Assembly: GCA_947441325.1 (NCBI GenBank)
Contig: CANETR010000026.1
Span: 1 to 10,673, forward strand
Origin: Saprospiraceae bacterium
GTDB taxonomy: Bacteria; Bacteroidota; Bacteroidia; Chitinophagales; Saprospiraceae
DNA: 10,673 bases
Direction: 5' to 3'
Every line of letters starts with the position of its first letter. Position 1 is the first letter of the stretch. Shown piece by piece: positions 1 through 7,343 of this stretch. Both the position numbers and the translations under genes were made by a program. Under the pieces are notes generated by a model, which saw only the letters and a program-made list of their open reading frames with translations, was not told the origin of the DNA and ran no database searches.

Positions 1-1422
1 ATTAGTACGGTATGCCTGCAAAGCAGGTATTAAAGCTGCAATAAAACCTATTGACAAAGAACCTAATAAAAGGTAAAATTCTTCGATTAAAAACATTGTT
101 GCAGAAAAGCTGTACTGATAGGTATCTTCAAGATATCCCGCCAAAATTGCCATGCCTCCATGGCTGATAATCATGCCTATGATATAGCCAAATAGCCCTA
201 TTAAAATTCCCTCCAGAGAAACCATAAAGAAAAGCTTCATTCTTGAGGCTCCCATTGTGCGCATCAAAGCAACTTCATATTTGCGTTCTTTCATGGAACT
301 GTACAAAGAAATAAACATACTAAATGCTGAAATACCAATGATTATGATTGCAAGCACATAAAGAAAACCAGCACCCAATCCCATATTATCTAAAAGTCTT
401 CTTAGTTGAATGGCAGGAATGGCATAGCCTAAGTCTTCCAAACCTTCTGTTTCATCAATAATTTTTGGAATTTGTACTGTAGCCATTGTTGAGGTATTGC
501 CTTGTTGATCTTTGGCAAAAGTTACCAGCATGGCTGTAATTTCTTTCCCTTCTTCCGATATTGGTGCTAGTTCTTTATCTGCTTCAGCTGCATGATTGTG
601 ATCATCATGGTTGTGTCCATCGTGACTATGCTCATCGTGGTTGTGTTCATCGTGATTGTGTCCATCGTGATTGTGTCCATCGTGGTTATGCTCATCGTGA
701 TTGTGCCCATCGTGACTATGAGAAGCATGATTATGACTATCTTCCTTAGTGCTGTCATTGTTTTCACTAGCGCCTTCTTCTATTATTTCCTCTTCGTGAT
801 CATGTTCTTCATGAACTCGCCAAACGGATGAAACATTTGTAAGAATCAGCTGATCTAGCACCGTGTTGCTTTGAGCAAAAATACCGACTACTTTGTAGGG
901 AAAGGTTTCATGCACATGCATGCCATCGTTTACCAAACCATGAGATCCATGAAAAGTGCTGCCAATTTTAAGCTTTAGTTTTTGGACAACTTTTGCACCT
1001 ACGCAAGCCTGCATGTCTTTTTCCCAAAGTTTTCCATTGTTAATCCGAACTTTATAGTGTTCAGGTAGTTGGTGATCGGTGCCAACAATTCTGAAACCTT
1101 TGTAACTATCGCCCAAGGCAAGTGGAATAGCCTTTGACACAAATTTACTTTTTTTCAACCATTTGGTTTTTTTCAATGGGATATTACCGGTAGGCACATC
1201 GATATGATAAACACTGGAAAGAATCATCTGTAGTGGACTACCCTTTGCACCAATCACCATATTTATACCTTCCACATTGTTATAAAGTCTGTCTTGAAAC
1301 TGTTTATTGATCAATAAAAGTATAGAAGTCAAACCTACTCCAAGTGCCACCAGTAATAAACTAAGCCCCATATTCAGCGGCTTCGATATTAAATTTTTCC
1401 AACTAAGTTTAAATAAATTCAT
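1..1422 (-). CDS. MacB/FtsX-type ABC transporter permease with His-rich periplasmic loop (3' end cut by window edge)
   Basis: This is the membrane subunit of a MacB/LolCE-like ABC system. The frame stays open to base 1, giving 474 residues. The last ones (ALIPALQAYRT) are the usual FtsX-domain ending, so little is missing. One membrane segment lies at about residues 17-38, then a periplasmic domain to about 348, then three segments near 349-373, 396-418 and 442-468. The stretch from residue 55 (MVIGAKGSPLQMILSSVYHI) resembles a COG0577 permease subgroup that often carries His-rich loops. Residues 204-209 hold three His, and residues 230-279 are ten tandem pentads of the form H[N/S]HD[G/E/D], about 20 His in 50 residues, a likely Zn/Ni/Cu-binding segment. 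MacB-type permeases usually do not import substrates but drive periplasmic or outer-membrane work through a partner ATPase, which is not in the window. The ATG is 27 bases after the cdaA stop, suggesting cotranscription. Family assignment is firm; the metal role is inferred. Confidence 0.9.
   Translation of the reverse strand, partial: MNLFKLSWKNLISKPLNMGLSLLLVALGVGLTSILLLINKQFQDRLYNNVEGINMVIGAKGSPLQMILSSVYHIDVPTGNIPLKKTKWLKKSKFVSKAIPLALGDSYKGFRIVGTDHQLPEHYKVRINNGKLWEKDMQACVGAKVVQKLKLKIGSTFHGSHGLVNDGMHVHETFPYKVVGIFAQSNTVLDQLILTNVSSVWRVHEEHDHEEEIIEEGASENNDSTKEDSHNHASHSHDGHNHDEHNHDGHNHDGHNHDEHNHDEHSHDGHNHDDHNHAAEADKELAPISEEGKEITAMLVTFAKDQQGNTSTMATVQIPKIIDETEGLEDLGYAIPAIQLRRLLDNMGLGAGFLYVLAIIIIGISAFSMFISLYSSMKERKYEVALMRTMGASRMKLFFMVSLEGILIGLFGYIIGMIISHGGMAILAGYLEDTYQYSFSATMFLIEEFYLLLGSLSIGFIAALIPALQAYRTN
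586..735 (-). repeat. 15-bp tandem repeat (10 units) encoding His-rich pentads
   Basis: Ten in-frame 15-bp units lie inside the permease gene. Eight encode H[N/S]HD[G/E/D]; the outer two encode HNHAS and HNHAA. Units differ mainly at synonymous third bases (CAC/CAT, AAC/AAT) and at the fifth codon (GGA, GGG, GAA, GAG, GAT) with occasional Asn-to-Ser changes. The unit length is a multiple of three, so gain or loss of copies would change loop length without shifting the frame. The synonymous drift suggests the array is old and kept for its amino-acid pattern. Confidence 0.93.
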
Positions 1423-1449
1423 ATTCTACAGTTCTAATAATGTTAATTT

Positions 1450-2244
1450 TTAAAGTGCTTTTTTTAATAGTTTTGACATTTGGTCCAGGGTTATATTTTG
1501 TGTAATATCGCCTCTTCTTGCAAATGAAATTTGTCCGCTTTCTTCCGATACTATAAATGCCACTGCGTTAGAAGTTTCGGTTACCCCTATGGCTGCTCTG
1601 TGTCTCAATCCCAATTGTTGTGGAATATCGGGACGATCGGAGACCGGTAACACGCAACTGGCTGCAGTAATAGTTTTATCAGAAATTATAGTGGCTCCAT
1701 CGTGCAAAGGGCTTGTCTTACTAAAAATACTTAGCAATAGTTGTGCACTTATTTCTGCATTTATCATTACGCCGGAGCTGTAATATCCCTCGAGGTTTGA
1801 ACCCGATGAAATCAATAAAAGTGCTCCAGTTTTTTCTTCAGACATCTTCTCGGCAGCTTTAACAATTTCCTTAACCAAATTTTCTTTTTGTTGGCTTGAC
1901 CGATTCAGGTCGCGTCCAAAAATTCGCTCCAAAAAACGGGTATGTAAGGAACCCTGTCCTACAAAAATTAAAAATCTACGTACCTCTGGCTGAAAGACAA
2001 TCAAAAGAGCAATCATACCTACACTAATAAATTGGCCTAAGATAGTTGACAACAAAGGCATTCCAAGTGCACTAACAACCCACCAAAGTATATAAATCAA
2101 CACCAATCCAAGAAAAATGTTGAATCCTAAACTCCCTCTTAGCAGCTTGTATATCTGATACAGGAGGTAGCCTACAATCAGGACATCCAAAAGATCCCAA
2201 ATTGTAACATTCATAAAACCTATCTGTATAAGCAAATTCAACAT
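1450..2244 (-). CDS. cdaA: Diadenylate cyclase CdaA (c-di-AMP synthase)
   Basis: CdaA condenses two ATP into cyclic di-AMP, a second messenger that controls potassium and osmolyte transport and envelope homeostasis in many bacteria. The 264 residues have the normal family layout: three hydrophobic segments at about 19-37, 41-60 and 69-86, a short linker, then a DAC (DisA_N) domain at about 120-245. The two signature motifs are intact: DGA at 182-184 (within SPLHDGATIISD) and RHR at 214-216 (within GLRHRAAIGVTE), so the enzyme should be active at the inner face of the cytoplasmic membrane. The first ATG is chosen because it keeps the N-terminal hydrophobic segment; Met11 is an alternative. The gene follows the MORN gene by 51 bases and precedes the ABC permease by 27, so the three probably form one transcript. 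No cdaR (YbbR) or glmM, the usual Firmicutes neighbours, is present. Confidence 0.95.
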   Translation of the reverse strand: MLNLLIQIGFMNVTIWDLLDVLIVGYLLYQIYKLLRGSLGFNIFLGLVLIYILWWVVSALGMPLLSTILGQFISVGMIALLIVFQPEVRRFLIFVGQGSLHTRFLERIFGRDLNRSSQQKENLVKEIVKAAEKMSEEKTGALLLISSGSNLEGYYSSGVMINAEISAQLLLSIFSKTSPLHDGATIISDKTITAASCVLPVSDRPDIPQQLGLRHRAAIGVTETSNAVAFIVSEESGQISFARRGDITQNITLDQMSKLLKKAL

Positions 2245-2295
2245 ATTTTCTTTTTACCTGATGAAAAGGTGGTAGATGTTTTTACAAATATTTCC

Positions 2296-3174
2296 TTAAT
2301 TAGACTTAATCAATTTGCCGTTATCCCAAAGACCATTGTCTATTGCGCCATTTGTGAAGATAAATTTACCATAGCCATGAAATTGATTGTCCAGAAAATC
2401 TCCTTCATAAACATCTCCGTTTTCATAATAATAAATTCCTTTACCAGTACGATTATTATTCATCCAAACACCTTCAAAACGGTCTCCATTGTCATAACTG
2501 TAAACACCAAAGCCATTTCTTTCATCGTTCATCCAATTGCCTTCATAAGTTTCGCCACCAGCGAAGGTGTACACTCCATAGCCGCTCATCTTACTTTCTG
2601 TCCATAATCCATCATAATGATCTCCATTCGCCCACCAAAAGCTACCTTTCCCATTGCGTTTATCATTCATCCAGTTGCCACTGTATCTGCTTCCGCTGCT
2701 TTTGTAATTATAATCGCCAAAACCTTGTTTCATATCATTGATCCAATCCCCATCAAAAAAGTCGCCATTGGCATAGGAATATTTTCCTCTTCCATGCATC
2801 TTACCGTAAACCCAATTTCCTTCATATTTCTCTCCATCGTTCCATATAAAAACCCCCAAACCATGCCTTGTGCCAATTATCCACTCTCCGAAATACAGAT
2901 TTCTATCTTCTAAATAGGTGTATTTTCCTACACCATTTCTTAAGCCATCCCATAGCTCACCAATATATTTATCACCGTTGTCGTAGTTTACAATATTCTC
3001 ATTCGCACTAAAAAAATGTGCAATGTTATCCATGCTGTATTCTTTTACTAAAAATACATTTTCAGTTACTATAACAGGAGAACCACTTTCTCTTTGCATG
3101 AAGCCACTTAAATCACCTCCTGCATCGCCTGGTTGCTCCGGACCGCCAGGTCCATTGTTATTATCATCTTTCAT
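2296..3174 (-). CDS. MORN-repeat protein
   Basis: The 292-residue protein is mostly a MORN array. Nine full 23-24-residue repeats run from residue 70 to about 277 on the pattern [Y/F]xG.W....+.G.G.[Y/F]....G (for example YEGNWMNDERNGFGVYSYDNG), followed by a shortened tenth ending near the C-terminus. MORN repeats form an elongated beta-hairpin sheet used for dimerisation, protein scaffolding or lipid contact; they have no catalytic role. The first 25 residues are low-complexity and rich in Asp, Asn, Gly and Pro, and residues 26-69 match nothing I recognise. There is no signal peptide or membrane segment, so it is probably cytosolic. It is the first gene of the downstream block, 51 bases ahead of cdaA, which makes a scaffold or partner role with the membrane cyclase possible, though this is inference. 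Met26 or Met48 could be alternative starts. Confidence 0.88.
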   Translation of the reverse strand: MKDDNNNGPGGPEQPGDAGGDLSGFMQRESGSPVIVTENVFLVKEYSMDNIAHFFSANENIVNYDNGDKYIGELWDGLRNGVGKYTYLEDRNLYFGEWIIGTRHGLGVFIWNDGEKYEGNWVYGKMHGRGKYSYANGDFFDGDWINDMKQGFGDYNYKSSGSRYSGNWMNDKRNGKGSFWWANGDHYDGLWTESKMSGYGVYTFAGGETYEGNWMNDERNGFGVYSYDNGDRFEGVWMNNNRTGKGIYYYENGDVYEGDFLDNQFHGYGKFIFTNGAIDNGLWDNGKLIKSN

Positions 3175-3220
3175 TGTTAAGCTTTTAAAATTTGTCAGGA
3201 TAATAAATTTATAAAACTAA

Positions 3221-3234
3221 GCTATTTCGATAGC
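3221..3234 (-). other. Small hairpin in the MORN-gene leader
   Basis: A perfect 5-bp stem (GCTAT/ATAGC) encloses a four-base loop (TTCG on the plus strand, CGAA on the minus strand). If transcription starts at the -7 element above, it lies early in the 5' leader. It is too short to be called a terminator and is not followed by a T-run. It may be chance or a weak RNA-stability element. Confidence 0.2.
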
Positions 3235-3258
3235 CAATAAAATCGGGTTTTTCAAATT

Positions 3259-3266
3259 CAAATGTA
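3259..3266 (-). promoter_or_regulatory. Candidate Bacteroidota -7 promoter element upstream of the MORN gene
   Basis: Read on the minus strand these bases are TACATTTG, a full match to the TAnnTTTG -7 element of the primary sigma factor of Bacteroidota. It would start transcription near base 3253 and leave a leader of roughly 80 bases before the MORN ATG. No TTTG or TTG is found at the expected 17-23-base spacing upstream, so the -33 half is missing or very weak. An eight-base AT-rich match can occur by chance. Confidence 0.35.
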
Positions 3267-3384
3267 ATTAAAATCTTCTTTAGTTGAGGTTAATATCTTT
3301 ATAAAATTTGAATTTCAATCAAACAGAAGAATTATGGACTTAAGCATTTTTTAAGCTTTTCGAATAAATTTTTTTGAGTAAAAC

Positions 3385-5016
3385 CTATTTTTTGAGCGCT
3401 GTCAAAAAATCATTGGCAGAAAAAGTATTTATACAATTATCAGCTCTAAGTAATCCTTTTCTTGCAACCTGCACGCCATAGCGTAGGTCATGCACCCCAT
3501 CTTTGCTGTGTGCATCGGGATTGATAGAAATCTTCACTCCTTTCTCAATTGCATAAGGTAAAAAGGCGTAATCAAGATCCAGGCGCAATGGATTGGCATT
3601 TATCTCAATCGCTACCTTATTGGCAGCACAGGCATCTATAACTTTTTTATGATTGATTGGGTATCCGGGCCTGGCAAGCAAAAGTCTGCCGGTGGGATGA
3701 CCTAGCATCGACGTGTAAGGATTTTCAATTGCTTTAATCAATCTGGCTGTAGCTTTTTCTTCAGTCATTTTCAGATTGCTATGAACGGAGGCAATGATAA
3801 AATCAAAACCCTTTAAAATTTCATCTTCATAGTCGAGCTCGCCATCGTTTTTAATGTCTGATTCTATCCCTTTTAAAATGCTGAAATCCTCAAAATCTTT
3901 ATTTAAAAGTTCAATTTCTTCCCATTGTTTCAAGACCCTTTCTGGCTTCAGACCATTTGCATAAAAAGCAGATTGAGAGTGATCTGTAATGCCAAGATAG
4001 GTATAACCGCAACTGCGAACATAATCTGCCAACACTTTGAGGCTAGTTTGCCCGTCGCTATAATCGCTGTGTGCATGAATTATACCTTTAACATCAGAAA
4101 GCTTAACCAATTCGGGTATTTCCTTAAAGCTTTCAACCCCAGGCATATCTCTCAATTCATAAGGAATAAAAGGCAATCCAGCCTGCTCAAAAATTGTTTT
4201 TTCGTCTAGATTTTTACAATCAGGCACATTGCTTTTGACTAAATTAAATAGTTCCTCAGATGAGCTAGTTTGTAATAGTTTTTGCGCAAAAAGCCCTTTT
4301 TCGGCCTTGTGTATCTTGACTTTTACCCCTGAACTTTTGCATCTGCCTTCAAATATTGCTCCTCTGTCAAGAGCCTCATTTAAAAGTGCCGCTTCTGTAA
4401 GTTTTGTAAAATCATCTGTTTCAATAACAAATTCAATCGCATCCAAAACAGGATTTAACTGTTTAAAAGCTCCACTAAGACTAACTTTTTCAAAGATATC
4501 TGAAAGGTCATCGAGCAAATCATCTGCCTCTTTTTCGACCGATGCCCAACGGTATTTTTCCAATGACTGAAAATAATATTCCAGCTGTTCTTTAATATTC
4601 TGCTGAGTTTTTTCCCCAAATCCTTTTAGCTCTGCCAAACGATTTTCATTGCAGGCATACAGCAATTCTCCTGGTGATTCAATGCCTAAATCTTTCCACA
4701 ATTGTTGCACTTTTTTTACCCCCATTCCCTTAATTCCGAGCAATGCAACAATTCCCGAAGGCGTTTTTTCGAGATAGGTATCCAAAAGCCTCATTCTGCC
4801 GTTTTTAGTCAACTCCAGAATTTTGTTGGCAATAGCGTCGCCAACCCCTTTAATTTCTTTCAGCTCGTTCAGACTCATTTCTGACAATTGGCTGTCAACT
4901 GACCTGAGGACCCTGTAAGCATTGCTATAACTACGTATCTTAAAGGACTCTTCCTCATAAAATTCCATCAGCTCAGCCAGCTGAGAAAAGGCATTGGCAA
5001 TTTCTTTATTGGTCAT
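3385..5016 (-). CDS. PolX-like PHP phosphoesterase with degenerate DNA polymerase X domain
   Basis: The 543-residue protein has the architecture of bacterial PolX (about 570 residues): an N-terminal helical domain with helix-hairpin-helix motifs near 54-66, 94-105 and 128-140, a polymerase palm near 160-260, and a C-terminal PHP domain from about 311. The palm appears dead. The GSxRR nucleotide-binding motif reads GAFKQ (182-186), the DxD metal pair reads AIE (193-195), and the third catalytic Asp aligns with Lys234. The PHP site is complete: HAH (314, 316), DH (345-346), Glu385, His412, His440, Glu471, and DAH (Asp501, His503). The likely activity is a metal-dependent 3'-5' exonuclease or 3'-phosphatase, with the HhH region contacting DNA. 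This would point to DNA end processing or repair rather than synthesis; the role is inferred from PolX. It begins only 3 bases after the propeller stop codon and is the last gene of the upstream block. Confidence 0.88.
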   Translation of the reverse strand: MTNKEIANAFSQLAELMEFYEEESFKIRSYSNAYRVLRSVDSQLSEMSLNELKEIKGVGDAIANKILELTKNGRMRLLDTYLEKTPSGIVALLGIKGMGVKKVQQLWKDLGIESPGELLYACNENRLAELKGFGEKTQQNIKEQLEYYFQSLEKYRWASVEKEADDLLDDLSDIFEKVSLSGAFKQLNPVLDAIEFVIETDDFTKLTEAALLNEALDRGAIFEGRCKSSGVKVKIHKAEKGLFAQKLLQTSSSEELFNLVKSNVPDCKNLDEKTIFEQAGLPFIPYELRDMPGVESFKEIPELVKLSDVKGIIHAHSDYSDGQTSLKVLADYVRSCGYTYLGITDHSQSAFYANGLKPERVLKQWEEIELLNKDFEDFSILKGIESDIKNDGELDYEDEILKGFDFIIASVHSNLKMTEEKATARLIKAIENPYTSMLGHPTGRLLLARPGYPINHKKVIDACAANKVAIEINANPLRLDLDYAFLPYAIEKGVKISINPDAHSKDGVHDLRYGVQVARKGLLRADNCINTFSANDFLTALKK

Positions 5017-5019
5017 TTT

Positions 5020-6228
5020 CTAAATTTTTACAAAAACTGTCCGCTGAACAGTTTTTTCGGTTTGAATTTCAATAAAATAATTTCCTTGGGGCAAAGCTGA
5101 AATGTCAATAAGGTTGTCTTTGCAAATCTTGACATTTCTACCGCTAAAATCTACAATTCTGACTGTTTTAATAATTTGGTCAGTTTCAATAGATAGATAA
5201 TTGGCTGCAGGGTTTGGATAGAGTTTCAGACTTTCGATTTCTTGAAAAGTTGAACTAAGATTAGTCTGCAGACTTTGCAATCCCGACTGATGCGTTCCAA
5301 TCCAAAGTAAACCGTTTTGGTCTTTAATTAGGGCATGTATGCCATTGTCGGCAAGGTCTGAATTGGCGCTTGTATAATATTCCCAACTGTCTGGCATTGT
5401 TCTTTTTACCATTCCGTTCTGTTCTGTACCAATATATTGAACATCATTTTCATCGATAAAAATACAGGTGGATGCACTAACCGGCATGCCTGAATTGGCC
5501 TGATTGTAAATCTGCCAGTTCAAATTCCCCCAATCAACAAAAACACCGGCTGCAGGAGAAGCAAACCAGTAATGACCACTGCTGTCGATGGCTATTTGTA
5601 ACACGGAATTATCAGGTATTCCGCTACTGTTGTTCCTGCAATAAACTGTCATTGCCGTATCAATCATGACAGCAATTCCACCGTTAACAGAGCCAGCCGT
5701 TACCCTATTTCCTCCATCAAAAACAAGGGTTGAGATATTATTTGAAAACAAATCCGAATTAAAGGTTGTCCAAACCCGCCAGTTCAAATCATCAAAAAGT
5801 GCCAGTCCTTCAACTGTTCCAATCCATTTTCTTCCCATGCTGTCAGTTGTAACTGATCGGACATAATTATCGGGGATTCCGCTATTATTTTTATTATAAT
5901 TTGTCCAATTGCTACCATCAAAATGATACAATCCACCGGCCATAGTGCCTACCCAAATCGAATTGTCTGCATCGACATGTAAAGCCCGGATGGTATTATC
6001 TGTAAGCGGAGAATTTTGAATATTGTAAACTGTCCAAGTTGTGTCATTGTACATGGCAAGTCCATAGTCGGTACCAATCCATTTCCTATTAAGCTGGTCA
6101 ACCGCCAAAACCCTCACAGTATTATTTGGAAGTCCAGAATTCTGTTCGTTGTACAAGGTCCAGATATTCTGTGCATTCAATTTCAAAAAAGAGGTTATTA
6201 TCAGTATCAAAAAGACAATATTTTTCAT
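5020..6228 (-). CDS. Secreted seven-bladed Reg_prop beta-propeller with T9SS type A sorting domain
   Basis: The 402-residue protein begins with a signal peptide (residues 1-20, ending LNAQ). Seven two-component-regulator-propeller-type repeats of 42-45 residues start near 22, 65, 108, 150, 193, 238 and 282, with the pattern W..Y...NSGLP.N.V..L..D....WIGT..GL. Seven blades would close one propeller. Blade 4 has lost the WIGT core (it reads VTAGS). Residues 333-402 are a type A T9SS sorting domain, with LYPNP (336-340), an IVDFSGR strand and an LPQGNYFI segment, so the protein should cross the outer membrane and stay on the surface or be released. Such propellers normally form the sensor part of hybrid two-component systems; here there is no kinase, so it may be a free binding or adhesion domain. 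It starts 11 bases after the MoxR gene and ends 3 bases before the PHP gene. Its ligand cannot be told. Confidence 0.92.
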   Translation of the reverse strand: MKNIVFLILIITSFLKLNAQNIWTLYNEQNSGLPNNTVRVLAVDQLNRKWIGTDYGLAMYNDTTWTVYNIQNSPLTDNTIRALHVDADNSIWVGTMAGGLYHFDGSNWTNYNKNNSGIPDNYVRSVTTDSMGRKWIGTVEGLALFDDLNWRVWTTFNSDLFSNNISTLVFDGGNRVTAGSVNGGIAVMIDTAMTVYCRNNSSGIPDNSVLQIAIDSSGHYWFASPAAGVFVDWGNLNWQIYNQANSGMPVSASTCIFIDENDVQYIGTEQNGMVKRTMPDSWEYYTSANSDLADNGIHALIKDQNGLLWIGTHQSGLQSLQTNLSSTFQEIESLKLYPNPAANYLSIETDQIIKTVRIVDFSGRNVKICKDNLIDISALPQGNYFIEIQTEKTVQRTVFVKI

Positions 6229-6239
6229 AATTGTATTTT

Positions 6240-7334
6240 TTATTGCAAATCTTTAAATGCTCTGTAAAGATCAGACCATTCTTTTCTGTCTTTAACGATT
6301 GTTTCCAGGTACTCATTCCAAATTTCTGTATCCTGAATGGGATCTTTTATGATAGCACCCAGAATACCAGATGCCAAATCATATGCTTTTATAGAACCGT
6401 CTCCAAAGTGTGCCGCAAGCGCCTGACCACTGTTGATAACAGAAATTGCTTCGGCTGTACTGAGTGTAGAACTGGGCGATTTCAATTTTGTTCTGCCATC
6501 GGTAGTTTTGCCGCTGCGCAATTCTCGGAATATTGCTACCAGTCTTTCAATTTCTTTGATGGGGGCCATTTCTGCAGGAATTTCCAACATTTTGCCCAAT
6601 TTTTCTACCCGAAGTTTGACGATATTAACCTCTTCTTCCATGCTCGAAGGAAGGGGAAGCACAACGGTATTGAAACGCCTTTTTAATGCCGATGATAGTT
6701 CATTCACTCCTTTGTCACGGTCATTGGCTGTTGCTATAATATTAAATCCCTTCTGTGCCTGAATTTCACTATTGAGTTCGGGAATTGGCAATACTTTTTC
6801 AGATAAAATCGTAATTAAGGTGTCCTGCACATCTGCCGGTATACGGGTAAGTTCTTCCACCCTGGCGATAGCACCTGTCTCCATGGCCCTGATTATAGGC
6901 GAAGCCACCAATGCCTCTTTTGATGGGCCTTTTGATAAAAGTTCGGCATAGTTCCAACCATACCGTATGGCCTCCTCTCCTATGCCGGCAGTTCCCTGTA
7001 CCATCAGTTTGGAGTTGCCGCTTATGGCAGCTGCAATATGTTCGCTCACCCAAGATTTTGCAGTACCGGGCACTCCCAGCAAAAGCAATGCTCTGTCAGT
7101 TGCCAGGGTCGCTACTGCAATTTCGATCAATCTTCTGTTTCCAAAATATTTAGGCTCTATTTCAAAACCATCCTCAAGGGTTGTACCCATCAGATAATCG
7201 ACCACAGCCCAAGGTGAAAGTTTCCAGGAACTTGGTTTTGGCCTATTGTCAAAGGCAATTATTTTTTCAAGTTCATGTGCATAAATATGCTCTGCATGAG
7301 GCCTTAAAACATTTATATTTTGATTATCCGACAT
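6240..7334 (-). CDS. MoxR-family AAA+ ATPase, YehL type
   Basis: The 364-residue protein is a single-domain AAA+ ATPase of the MoxR branch. MoxR proteins act as chaperone-like remodelers, often with a VWA-domain partner. Visible motifs are Walker A GVPGTAKS (87-94), a Walker B region IARVEE (156-161) with VEE where other MoxR groups have DE, sensor 1 Asn204 in IIATANDRD, and an arginine-finger region LKRRF (217-221). The motif SPSSTLSTAEA (287-297), at the usual sensor-2 site, has no obvious Arg. The opening LRPHAEHIYAHEL and the block GTAGIGEEAIRYGWNYA (114-130) point to the YehL subgroup, from memory of E. coli YehL. It follows the DUF5691-like gene by 9 bases, the standard order for this group. 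Downstream, the usual DUF5682 and VWA genes are absent, replaced by the propeller gene. Cytosolic; no signal peptide. Confidence 0.9.
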   Translation of the reverse strand: MSDNQNINVLRPHAEHIYAHELEKIIAFDNRPKPSSWKLSPWAVVDYLMGTTLEDGFEIEPKYFGNRRLIEIAVATLATDRALLLLGVPGTAKSWVSEHIAAAISGNSKLMVQGTAGIGEEAIRYGWNYAELLSKGPSKEALVASPIIRAMETGAIARVEELTRIPADVQDTLITILSEKVLPIPELNSEIQAQKGFNIIATANDRDKGVNELSSALKRRFNTVVLPLPSSMEEEVNIVKLRVEKLGKMLEIPAEMAPIKEIERLVAIFRELRSGKTTDGRTKLKSPSSTLSTAEAISVINSGQALAAHFGDGSIKAYDLASGILGAIIKDPIQDTEIWNEYLETIVKDRKEWSDLYRAFKDLQ

Positions 7335-7343
7335 TAGGAATGC

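Larger units (their letters stand above)
3175..3384. other. Intergenic leader between the PolX-like gene and the MORN gene
   Basis: This is the only long intergenic gap in the window (210 bases, very AT-rich). It separates the two minus-strand blocks and should hold the end of the upstream transcript and the promoter of the MORN-cdaA-permease block. I see no strong GC-rich terminator followed by a T-run on either strand and no convincing small ORF. A -7-like element and one small hairpin are listed separately. Confidence 0.7.

Noticed and set aside
586..735. Repeat array resembling a short CRISPR
   Set aside because: Units are contiguous 15-mers with no spacers and are in frame within a coding region.
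561..831. Two plus-strand and one minus-strand open frames across the His-rich repeat
   Set aside because: They are low-complexity shadows of the 15-bp repeat; the permease frame on the minus strand explains the whole region and is the only one with family similarity.
2269..2913. Plus-strand open frames opposite the MORN gene
   Set aside because: They arise from the repetitive MORN coding pattern; the opposite strand has nine clear MORN repeats.
3254..3315. Inverted repeat AAATTCAAAT / ATTTGAATTT upstream of the MORN gene
   Set aside because: Ten-base AT-only-like arms with a 42-base spacer are easily found by chance in such AT-rich DNA; one arm overlaps the -7 candidate, but this is not enough to call an operator.
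3339..3355. Possible terminator after the PolX-like gene (CTTAA/TTAAG stem with 7-base loop)
   Set aside because: The stem is only 5 bp, AT-rich and has no following T-run in the minus-strand direction.
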